NCBI GenBank assembly: GCA_016282215.1
Contig: JAEEKC010000053.1
Span: forward strand, 1-24,624
Source of the DNA: Lachnospiraceae bacterium
GTDB taxonomy: Bacteria > Bacillota > Clostridia > Lachnospirales > Lachnospiraceae
Length of the DNA stretch: 24,624 nt
Reading direction: 5' to 3'
Made by a program: the position numbers and the translations under genes. Below, piece after piece: positions 1 to 12,000 of the stretch. Numbering within the stretch: position 1 is the first letter of the stretch; the number at the start of each line of letters is the position of its first letter. The notes under the pieces were generated by a model, which did no database searches, was not told the origin of the DNA, and saw only the letters and a program-made list of their open reading frames with translations.

Positions 1-3000
1 AACATCGTCCGATATGCCTTCTTCTTGCCCTTCGGAACCTTGATGACCACCTTCTTGCCGATACCCTTGAACGCATTCTTCTTGATGCTCTTCAGGGTCA
101 GTTTCTTAGACTTGATGATGATCTTCTTCAGTTTCTTACAGTTCTTGAAGGTATTTTTCCCGATGCTCCTGCAATTCTTCGGGATCGTGATCGTCTCAAG
201 CGCAGTGCATCCATAGAAAGCATTGTCTCCGATCGTAAGTACCGTACTCGGGATCGTAATGCTCTTTACCTTCTTGTTACCCTTGAAGGCGCCTTTTGCA
301 ATGGCCGTCACTTTGTAGGTCACGCCGTCGATGGTCACGGTCTTCGGAATCTTGTATTTTTCAGGCGCTTTTACGGAAGTGTCCTGTGTAAAGGCGACTG
401 TCTTTGTCTTCGGATCATCGGCAGTGACCACATATGCGGCACCTTCGTGTCTGCCTGTCAGCAGGATCTGACCCACCTTGGAAGATGTATCCGTCCCTGC
501 ACCCTGACCGGAGGATGATTCCTGACCCTGTGACTGTCCCTGACCGGAAGATGATCCCTGACCCTGTGACTGTCCCTGGCCCGAAGGATTATCCTGACCT
601 GAAGGATTATCCTGACCCGAAGGCGTGGTTTTTTCTTTCTTCGGAATTGCCTTGGTCTCCTTATGGGACGGGACATTTGCGCAGACTCTCGTCATCTGTC
701 CCTGTGCTTCTTCGGTGGCCTCTGTTGTTACGACCCATTCGCCCCATTTATGACCTTTGGCTTCGATCTCAACAACCTTCGTCTGCGTCGTAAATCCTTC
801 TGCTGTAAAGACAGCCGTATAGGTCTTGCTGCCCTTCTCTTCACAGGTCGGTGCGACTTCCCTGCAGGTCACTTCCACAGTTTCCTCGCACTTGTGGGAT
901 ACATCGTTTTCGCAGATCTTTGTTGCCTTGCAGCTTGTAAGGTCACTGCTCCATACATACTCCGCCTCGCCGTATTTGTGTCCTGTTGCCGGGATCAGCC
1001 ATGCATCCCCCCTCAGTTCTTTGAGTTCCTCTCCGTCTTTGACAAAGTGTCTCTTACAATCCGGGCACTCATAGCAGTCCACATTACCGGACTCGATGCA
1101 GTTTGCGGATACCGATGCGACCGGATGTTCCAAAACATGGGTATGCGGACATTCCTTTCTGATGATCTGGATCTCAACATCTTCATTCGCATAGTTGCCG
1201 CGGTCTGTTCCCTGATACTTCGCAGTTGCTTTCGTGATCATTGCAACCCGGAGCGTCTTTTCGCTGTCCGCGCTGTCCCATGCCCAGTTATCGATCAGGT
1301 CCAGCTGCCCGACTTTGGTCACTTCATAAGGCACCTGCCTGAATGGCGCCGGCGTCCCGGTCAACGTTGCAGGAAGAACCGTAACCTTAACTTTTCCATT
1401 TGCCGGTACATAATTAGCCGTATCCTGCGGTGTAAATACAACGGTATACTCCGTCGTATCGCTGTCGGCCACCTTCGGGCTGATCGTCTCATCTTCCCAG
1501 GCAAAAGTGCCCGCCGTCGAAACTGAGCCGCCTGTCAGTGCCGAATCCGCCAGGGTCTGTCCGTAAGTGATCTGCCCTGCCGAAGGCATCTGCTCAAATG
1601 TAACGGCTGCTTTTGTGATGGCGATCATGAGCTTCTTCGTAACAGATTCATAATTCATGGTATCTTCCGGCGTAAAGACGGCGTCATATCCGCCGTTTCC
1701 AACGGTCGGCACGATGGTCTCATCTGCCCATTTCCAGCTTCCCGCAACCTGCGTGCTGCCGCCGGTGATCGCATGATCCGCCAGCGTTTTATCCGGGCTG
1801 TAAGCTCCGCCTGACGCAGTGGGCACTTCCGTCACAGCCGGAACTGCCTTTTTGACAAGGATCTCAACTTCACCCTGGACGCGCATGTAACTATCTGCCT
1901 CATCCGGCGTAAAGATCCATTTCGCGCTCGTCGTCGATGTGTCCGGCACAGCATCGGGTGTCTCAAAGGCAAGCGTGCCGTCTACCTCGCTGCCGCCCTC
2001 TGTTACAAAGACTGCCGGCCCGAAGCTTAAACTGCTGAGTTTCTGTCCATAGGTCAGTTCACTATTTACAAGTGCAACGACTGAATTCCCGGAAAGCGTT
2101 ACGATCTCTTTGTTTACGATCTCGTAACTTACGCTCAGCTGCGTCTCCTTAAAGTTCTGCGGCCTGATCTTAACGGTCATGGATCCTTTGATCCCGACAT
2201 CGCCGCTGCCTGAGGCTTTCACCGTATAGGTCAGTTTTCCGTCTGCGCTGACAGCAGGCTGTGCGCCGTCAATATAACTGCCGGTCACTCCATCCGCTAC
2301 TTCATAGATGCATTCACCGGTCACAGCCGCCGGGTATTTCTTCTTGATGGCTGCCTGCAAAAGCAGCGCCACATCGATAGTCTCTGTCGTATTTCTCTTG
2401 AAATAATATTCCTTCGTGATATCAGAAAGAACCGGCGCATCCGCCTGGGTGATCGTCAGATTTCCGGGTACATAGGTTACCGCATAGTTCCCCTGCTGCG
2501 CATCTCCACTTGCCGTGATCGCATACTCACCTGCATTCTCGCCATCCGCGCGGCTTAAGGTATAAGCGATCAGTTCCTCGCTCTCCCCTTCCAGAAGTCC
2601 TGTCACAGCCGCTGACAGCTCAGGATCCTCCTGTCCATAGACTTTCACCTTATTTGCCACGGCCACGGTGACTTCTTTTGCGATCACCGTAACTGTCGCA
2701 ACATCGGAAGTTACCTCTGTCTTTTCGCCGTTATCAGACCGCTCAGCTGTCACGACACATTCATAATACTCTGTCACGCCTGCCTGTTTGCCGGCAGGTA
2801 CTGTATATGTTTCACTTGTTGCGCCCTCAATGGCGTTCTTTGCACCATTTTCAGTCTCTCCGACATACCACTGATAGGAAAGCGTATGTCCCTCAGCGGG
2901 CACAGCATTGACTGATATTGTATTACCGCCTGTATATCCGTATGTCAGAGTAAGGTCTGCAGGCTGCGCCTTGATGTCCGGCTCCTCAGCAGGGATCTTA

Positions 3001-6000
3001 TCCTTCAAAAGCGTAATGTCAACATCCTCATCTTCCATGGTCAGGATATAGGTTCCATCCGTGCCGGATGCAAGGGTGCCTGCGCTTGCCTCGAATCGGT
3101 AGTTCTGATATCCGCTGACCGGTTCGTAAGACAGCTCCAGCTTAGGCTGATCTGTGCTGCCTGCATACAGGACTTTGTCATAGGATAATCCTCTGCCGGG
3201 ATACATATAGATACCGGTAAGCGGATAATACCAATACGCCCCGGACGTTGCCATGGCAACATTCTCTCCGGCCGTGATGGTATGCGTCTTTACTCCAAAC
3301 GGGTTTTCTCCCATGGCCGTCATGTAATAACAATACTCTATCAAAGCATTCTGCGAAGTCCCATCAACCCAGCCGATAAACGGATCATTTCCGCTGCCGC
3401 CGGAAAGTGTCAGTGCTTTCGGTTTAAACAGGCAGGCTGTCAGATCGGCCACGCCATCCGCGCGTCCCACAAAGCCTGATACATGACTTCCTTTTCCGCT
3501 CAGACTGCCGTCAAAAAGACAACCGGTAATCTCTGCTTCTCCGCTTTGCGCTATGTGGCCGACAAGTCCTCCGACATACCGGGCATTTTCCCCTGTTTCG
3601 ATGCTGCCTTTAAACTTGCAGGTATTGATCTTAACTTTGCCTTCGCTCTCGCCGATCAGACCGCCTGCATATTGGTGGTTTGTCCGGATCTGTCCGTCTA
3701 TAGCCAGATCATAGAATTCAGCGCCTGCTGCATAACCAAACAGCCCTGCGCAGTCACTCGTTGTCCCCAAGTTCATTGTCACGGTATGCCCTTCGCCGAG
3801 CAGCCTTCCCTTAAATGGATTCTGCGCGGTTCCGACTGTCTTTGTGGCTTTGATATCTTTCTGAAGCTTAATATATTTCCCTTCAAAAAGATCGCCTCTT
3901 TCGTTGACAGCATAGACCAGCATCGCCCAGTCGGCATCATTTTCGATCAGAACCGTCCCTTCCCCATCTGTTTTCATTTCATTGGCAATGACGGTAAACT
4001 CTTTTTCCACCTGACCATAATAACCATGATCATGTTTGCCCCGGATCGTCAGTTTATGCTCTCCGAGTTTGTCCGTGGTCACGGTGTCCGTTGTCACGAT
4101 GGTATCGTCAAGCAGGATTTCCATATCAGAACCATTGCTCAGCGTCACGCCGTTATAACTAACTGATACCGGAATGGAAACAGGCGCTGTCTCATAGACA
4201 TAATACTCATCGATCTCACTGATCGTCTGCTCATCAACGGTATAGTAGATGTGTCCGTCTGCCAACAGCCTGCTCTTCTTCAGTCCCGGCAGATCATCCG
4301 GACACTCCGGATAAGCCTTCTGTCCATCTGTTAACTTGTAACTTGCATTTGTCAATGTCGAAGCCTGTGTTGTATAATATGCATCCTTGACCGAAACTCC
4401 TCTCATCGTGGCTGTATCCAGTTTCACTGCAATGGGATGGAACTTTCCGCCTCCGTTGTAGCTTCCCTTGAAAAGACAGTTATCGATGGTCAGTTTCGCC
4501 GAATCATTACACCATCCATACAAGCCGCCTGCATAATGGTAGGTATTTGACAGCGTTCCTTCAAACACCGTATCCTTCAATACAACATCGGCCCTTACGC
4601 CATGTCCGATGACGCCTCCGATATGCCGGTTTCCGCTTGTATTCGGATTGCTGACAGATACTTTGATATCACAGCGATCCACGGTGACCACGCCTTCCCT
4701 TGTAAAACCGATGAGGCCGGAAGCATGTGTCGTTCCAATAACAGTTCCTTCCACGGTCAGATTCCTGATCGTGGCGCCGGCAACGTTCCTGAAAAGAGCC
4801 GTGCCGGTATTCGTGGTATCATTCAGATTGACTGTTACGGTCTTTCCGTTCCCTTCAAAGGTTCCTCTAAACCAGTTTCCTTCACTGGTTCCGACACTCT
4901 CATCGATATCCTCGATATCATTGACCAGAATAACCGTATCATTCTCGTAGGTCTCACTCAATACATTGACGCTTCGGACAAAGGTCAGCCAGTCTGCTTT
5001 ATTCCGGATCAGATAATTTCCGCTCTCATCCTGACTCAGTTCCTCACTATAGATATAGAATACGCCGCTGTCGCTGCCGCCAAAGCCTTTTGACTCAACG
5101 CCTTCGATCGTTATCGTATACTTTCCGGGATTCACGGCCCAGTCCACAGCATCGCCGTTTTCATCCCTGATGATCTCTCTGACATTTGACAGATCGGCCT
5201 CTTTATCGATCGCATTTTTCACTTTATACACGGGACTTATATTCTCTCCGGTATACTGGTATCTATCCTGCAGATCGCTCATATGGTAAAGAACGTAGTT
5301 CGTCTTTCCGTCCGCCGTGGTAACTGCCATATGAAGGCTTCCGTCCGAGACATCGGAAACCACCGGAACTCCCTGATGGCCGCCGAAATAGGATGCGCAA
5401 TACACACGCGTTTCGGTATAACCATTCCCCGATGCTGTCACCCTGACTATGGTCTGGCTGCCTGTTGTGGACATGGTCACTTGCGCGGGTGCAAAATAGC
5501 AGTCCTGGAATTTCAGTGCCGACTTACTCGTGTTATGCGAATATCCGATCAGACCGCCGCACTGTTTCGCATTTTTGCCCAGCAGTTTTCCTTTGAAGAC
5601 GCAATATTCCATCGTCACGGACGCACTCGGCGCATTGATAGCAACAAAACCGCCATGGCTTCCGTCGCGCTCGGTTTCAAATGTGCTCTCGATCTCTAAG
5701 TAACTGGTGATACGGTTAAGTACTGACTTTCCGTAGGTTCTTGCCACCACCGAAGCTGCAAACTGATATCCGGTTGTGATCTTTCCTGTGATCACCAGAT
5801 TTTTCACGGTAGCGCTGTCAATCCTGCTAAACAGTGCCGTATTATTGCGGACAGCAACATGATGGAAGGTGATGGTTTTATCACCGCCGTCAAAGGTACC
5901 TTTGAAGCCATTGTTGTCGTCACCGACCATTTCCGTCACTGTGATATTGTTTGTCAGTTTATAATACTTATCCGCATTGACGCCCTTTCCTATCATGTCG

Positions 6001-9000
6001 GCAAACACAGACCAGTCCCCGGCAGAGCTGATCAGGAACGGATCTGCCTCGGTTCCTTTTCCGGGCAGGGCCGGTGTGACATAAAAGTCTATGGATTTTT
6101 TGAAGTAATAGTTCGCAACGCCGGTGAAATGGGCAGTATACTGCACATCATATGCAAAGGAATCGATGGTCTGTGTTTCACCCTTTTTGGTGATATCAAG
6201 TGCATAATCCGTACCAATCGTTAATCTTTCTCCGTTAAAAGTCACAACCGCCTTCGGATCGAAGTGCGCAAGATCATTGGTTGTGCATTCTGAAAGCCCG
6301 CTGATCTTGACATCACCCGATATCAGATAAGCCTTCCCGTCAAACAGCGTTGTATACCTGATGCTTCCGCCGTCGTCCACATAGGCCATGGCCCCATCCG
6401 TGTCGCTTCCGGCAAAGGCCCGCTGCCCCTGTGCTTTTCCGTAAGCTGTCAGATAATAGGTTCTCGTAAACATGCTGGCGTCAGACTTCGCGTTATCACC
6501 TTGCCTGTTAAATACCGCACTCTCCGATGCGCTCATGGTGATCTCCTGCGGATCAAACAGACAGTCCGTATAGCGAATGCTGCCGGAGGCATCATTTCTG
6601 TTGTAGCCGACAAAACCGCCGTTTTTCGAGGCATTTTCTCCGAGAAGCTTTCCGTTAAAGATACATCTTTCAAAAACGAGTTTCCCTGAATCATAATTAC
6701 AGCCCACAAAGCCGCCATAGGTTCCGTCATCGCTGCTGGTAAATACAGACTTGATCGTAACGCTTCCCGTACAGTCTGTGATGGTCGTGTTGCCATAGTT
6801 ATAGCAGCTTATGGATCCCGCAATTTTCTTCTTTGCTACGATCTGTCCGTCTACCGTCAGGTTTTTGATCACGGCTCCGTTTAAGCTCATGAAGGGACCG
6901 CAGCGTTCCTCGCTCGACTTATAATCCACGGTGATCTTCTTTCCGTTTCCGTCAAAGGTGCCGGCAAAGGCTGTCTCGGCCGTATCACCGCCCACCATAA
7001 CATCTACGGTAATGTTATTCATCAGTTTTACTGTTTTCCCGCTGAACGTATTCCCCCCTGCCACTTCCAGCGAAAGGGCGTGCCAGTCATAAACATCTTC
7101 GATCAGATAGTTCCCGTCCGTATCTTGTTGAAGAGCGGATGACACAGTGATCTTTTTTTCGATGGAACCTGCATAGGTGATCCCGGTGATCACCAGCGTG
7201 TGTGTCCCTTTTGTGGCTATGTCAAAATCTGCCTGACCGGTCACATCCACGTCATCCAGTGTCAGTGTATAATCCAAACCGGCCACTGCATCCTTCCCAT
7301 CTATTTTGATGACCGGTGTAATGCCGGTGGCATCTCCGAGCATATAACTCGTCTCAACACCTGTCATCTCGAATTCCACAGGTGCAAATACCGTATTGTC
7401 CGAAACGCTGATAGCACGATAGAAGGTATTTTCCTCCATCTGTTCATAAGCTTTTGTTCCGGCTGTACGTCCGTAGGGAGTCGTGTAATAACAGTCTGTA
7501 TAATAGACCACGGCACTGGCTCCGCTGTCATTGACCCGGACAAAAGTAAATGCATGATCCGTCTTGAAGGTCACTTCCTTCGGACAGAAGATACAATCAT
7601 ACAAATGCGGATTTGCGGAGTTATATCCGACAAAGCCGCCGCATGAATGCGTATCCGGCCCTAAGAGCCTGCCGCTGAAACAGCAGTTCCTAAGTTCCGG
7701 ATGATAGCCGCCGTTTATGACGCCGATAAAGCCGCCGTGGGTTCCGTCACCATCCCTGGTACTGATGATGGTAACTTCACTGACACAGTTTTCAATATGC
7801 GCCGCTCCGTTACAATGGCCTGCCAGGCCGGCTGCAAATTGATCATTCGTTTCAATGGTACCGGCAATCCGCAAATTTTTAATGGTTGGCGAACTGATAT
7901 ACTTAAAAGGCGCTGCATCTTTCTCATCCACGACATTATAATGAACGGTCAGGGTTTTTCCGTTTCCGTCAAAAGTACCATTGAAAGGATGGTCTGACGA
8001 TGCTGCCATCGTGCTGACTGTGATATCATTTACCAGCCGATAGTGCTTATCAGTATTTTTTCCCTTCGCGGTTTCCTCAGCAAACAGATCCCAGTCCGCA
8101 GCGTTTTTGATCAGATACGGTGATTCGGCGCTTCCTTCTCCCTCATATGTCACTGTAAAGGATATCTTCTTAGAACCGTAATAATTGCCAATACCCTTGA
8201 TCTCTATCGTATAACGTCCGGCATCTTTGACCTGCGTGACAGCATCTGCCTGGCCATCTCTATAGATGGAGATCGTGTAGTCACTTTCTGCCGTCATGGA
8301 CGTATCACCAAACGTTACCTGCGGCGTGATGGAAATGGGACTGCCCGTGCAGACATATACATCATCCACACCGGTTACAGTGAGTGCTTTTTCAACATAG
8401 TACTCATTCCCATCGAAAAGAGTCTCTTTTGTTAAAATGGGCGTTTCTTCCGTCAGCTTCGTATAAACGGGCGTGCCGTTCGCCGCAATATTTTTACCTG
8501 CTATATTGACCGGCTTTTCAAGATAATAAACGTCACTTTCCGTAACCGTCATGGTTTTGTTGTTGTTTCTGACTGCGATCGGATGGAAGGCAGCTTTTCC
8601 CGTATAGGAACCTTTAAAGAAGCAGCGATCAAGATTCAAGGTGGATCCGTCAGACCATCCAAGAAGACCGCCGGCATAGCTTCCGCTGCTTGACATGGTT
8701 CCTGTAAAGGTCACATTTTCCATCACAAGGACAGAAGTTTTTCCGTGGCCGACCACGCCGCCCATATGATAGTTCGACACATTTGGCACATTCACAACCA
8801 CGTCTGTGTCAACCACGCAGTTTTGTATCGTATTTTTATCATTACCGGGCCAGGAATAACCTGCCAGACCGGCCGCATGGATCGTTCCGGTAACCGTTCC
8901 CTCTACTGTCAGGTTTTTGATGGTGGCATCTTTGATATGTCGGAAAGGTGCCGTGGCCACATTCGTTGTATCTGTGATGGATACAGTCAGTGTATGGCTC

Positions 9001-12000
9001 TTTCCGTCAAAGACGCCCTTAAACGGATATGACTCACTTCCGACAGTCTGCGTCACTTCGATATCACTTGTCAGTTCAAAATATTTATCCGCATCTTTTC
9101 CGTAGGAAATCTGCTTCGCGAAAACGTTCCAATCATCCGCAGATGTGATCAGATAAGGGGACTGCGCTGTTCCATCTCCCTGCGCAACAACATGGCGCAG
9201 CTGAAACTCGCTGCTCACCGCACTTCCTGCAAACTCTCCTTTTCCCGTAATGGTCAGTACGTAAGTTCCTTCTGCCAGAGGCTGGGTAACATCCACACCC
9301 TCCTTTTGGACGGAAACCTCGTAATCCTGATCGCATGTCAGCGCCGTGCCGTCAAAAGTCACACCCGGATCATAATTCGAACCTGCAGCGATATAAATAA
9401 TCTTTTGTCCGCTGCCGATCACCGTTTTTCCGACATAGTAATAGAAACTGCCATCAGAAAACTCCAGCTTTTTGCAAAAATCTTCCTGGGGCTGTTCATA
9501 AACCTTTGTCATATCATTTACATATCGCTTATCGCTTTTTTCGATCGTTGCCTCGGCAGTGGTATAGCAATTTTCCACCGTACTGGTGACAGAATTACCA
9601 TTGGTTCTGAGCGCAAGCGGGTGGAAAACATTGCCTCCCTCATAATTGCCGGTGAAAAGACAATTCTTAAAATGCAGTTTTGCACCTGTATCGGACCAGC
9701 CGACAATTCCTCCTGCCGCAGTCACAGCACTTGTAACGGAAGGATCTACGGTATTGCTCATATGACCGGAATATACAATGTTTTCCAGATACAATTCAGA
9801 CTTTGATCCGTGACCGACTACGCCGCCCATATGGAAATTGCTCCCATTCGGTACATTAACGGTCACATCGGTTTTCACGATACAGTCTTTGATCGTATTA
9901 CTGCTGTTGCCGCGCACGGAAAAACCTACCAGGCCGCCCGCATGGATCGATCCGTTGACAGTTCCATCGACGGTCATGTTATGGATCGTGGCATCCTCGA
10001 TATACCGGAAAGGCGCGGTACCCATGTTCGATGTATCATTCATGGAAACCGTCAGTGTATGATCATTTCCGTTAAAGACACCCTTGAACGGATACTCCTT
10101 GCTTCCAATCGTTTCCGTTACGTCGATATTATTTGTCAGTTCAAAATATTTATCCGCGTCTTTCCCATAGGAAATCTGCTTTGCAAAAACGCTCCAGTCA
10201 TCCGCAGATGTGATCTTATAGGGTGACTGCTCGCTTCCGTTACCCTGCGCAAGGAAATTCCGCAGTTCAAACGAATCGCTTACCGCGCTTCCCACATAAT
10301 CTCCCATTCCCGTAATAGTCATGGTGTACGTTCCTTCTGCCAGGGGCGATGAAACGTCCACGCCGTCTTTTTGGAAGGAAACCGTATAGTCCTGATCTTT
10401 TGTCAGTGTCTCTCCGTCAAAAGTCACCGTAAGCTCGGGATCCGTGCCCACGGGAGCATAAGCCGGTTGTCCGTTGCCGATCTCAGTAAACCCTACATAG
10501 TAATATGTGCTGTTATCCGGGAAGGTCAGTTTTTTGTTAAAACTATTCGCCTGCCCTGTCGTGGCCGGTCTTCCGTCAGCGGCAAGATACGAAACATCTT
10601 CATTTTGCGGATTTACCGTTTTATATACATCACTTACTGATGCGGTCACCTTTGCACTTTTATCCTTGACCGCGATCGGATAAAATGTCCCCGATCCGCT
10701 TTGTCGCTCATAGGTACCTTTGAAGATACAATGCTTCAGATTAAGCGTTGCGCTGCCTGACCAGCCCAATAAGCCGCCGACAGCATTATCCCCTTCGTTT
10801 GTCATATGACCGCTGTAGACCACATCTTCCATCTCCAGCACGGACGTTGAACCGTGGCCGACCACACCGCCCATATAGTAATTGCCGTTTGTCGCTGTGC
10901 TGACATCCACATCCGTTTTAACCACGCAGTTTTTGATCGTATTTTTACCGTTTCCGGGCAGGGAATAGCCCACCAGTCCGGCCGCATGAGCCGTACCGGT
11001 TACCGTTCCCGTCACGGTCAGGTTTTGGATCGTGGCATTTTTGATATACCGGAAAGGCGCCGTACCGGTATGTGATATGTCATTCATGGAAACTGTCAGC
11101 GTATGGCCTTTTCCGTCAAATGTTCCCATAAACGGACCTGTCTGAACACCAACTGCATCGGTCACCAAAATATCATTCGTCAGCTCAAAATATTTTCCTT
11201 CATCATTTCCGAATTTGATCTGCTTTGCAAAGAGCTCCCAGTCAGCCGCAGATGTGATCTGATAAGGCACAGTTTCACTTCCTTCACCATGCAGACTTAC
11301 CGAATTGCTTATCTCAAACCCGTAACCTTCCGCGCTTCCCGCGTAATTACCACTTCCTGTGATCGTCATCGTGTAGGTTCCTACAGGAAGCGGCGTATTT
11401 ACCTGGCTGCCGTCTTTATAGTAAGTAACTGTATAGTCGTTCTCACTCAGCACCTCTCCGTCACAAGTTACTGTGGGCTGCGGTGTGAATGACTCCCCTT
11501 CCTCTACAAAATAGCCTTCTCTGAGACCATTTGTAACGCTTTCTGCTATGCGGTAATACGAACTGCCATCCAAAAAGGTCAGTTTTTGACAAAACTCCTG
11601 CTGCGGCTCGCTGTATACCCGTACCCCCTCAGCCGCGATATAGCCGGAACCAATGCTATTCATCGGGGTTTGCGTGTAATAGACCTCTTCCGTGGAAACC
11701 GTCATCGTTTCACCCTGGTTTTTGACCGCAATCGGATGAAACTTTGCATTCCCTGTATAAGTACCACTGAAGAGACAGTGCTTCAGATTGAGCGTTGAAC
11801 CATCTGCCCAGCCCAGCAGACCGCCGGCATATTTAGTCCCTGCACTTGACATATTCCCGCTATAGACGACATTTTCCATTTCCAGAACAGAGGTAAATCC
11901 GTGGCCGACCACGCCGCCCATATGATAATCGTCTGTTCCCGCTTTTGGTACATTGACGGCAACATTGGTGCCGACCACACAGTTTTTGATCGTGTTTTTC

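Noticed and set aside
663..1526. 287-residue plus-strand open frame
   Set aside because: It is a shadow opposite the giant minus-strand gene, has no ribosome site, and its sequence shows no domain pattern; the minus frame shows clear repeats and Cys/His motifs over the same bases.
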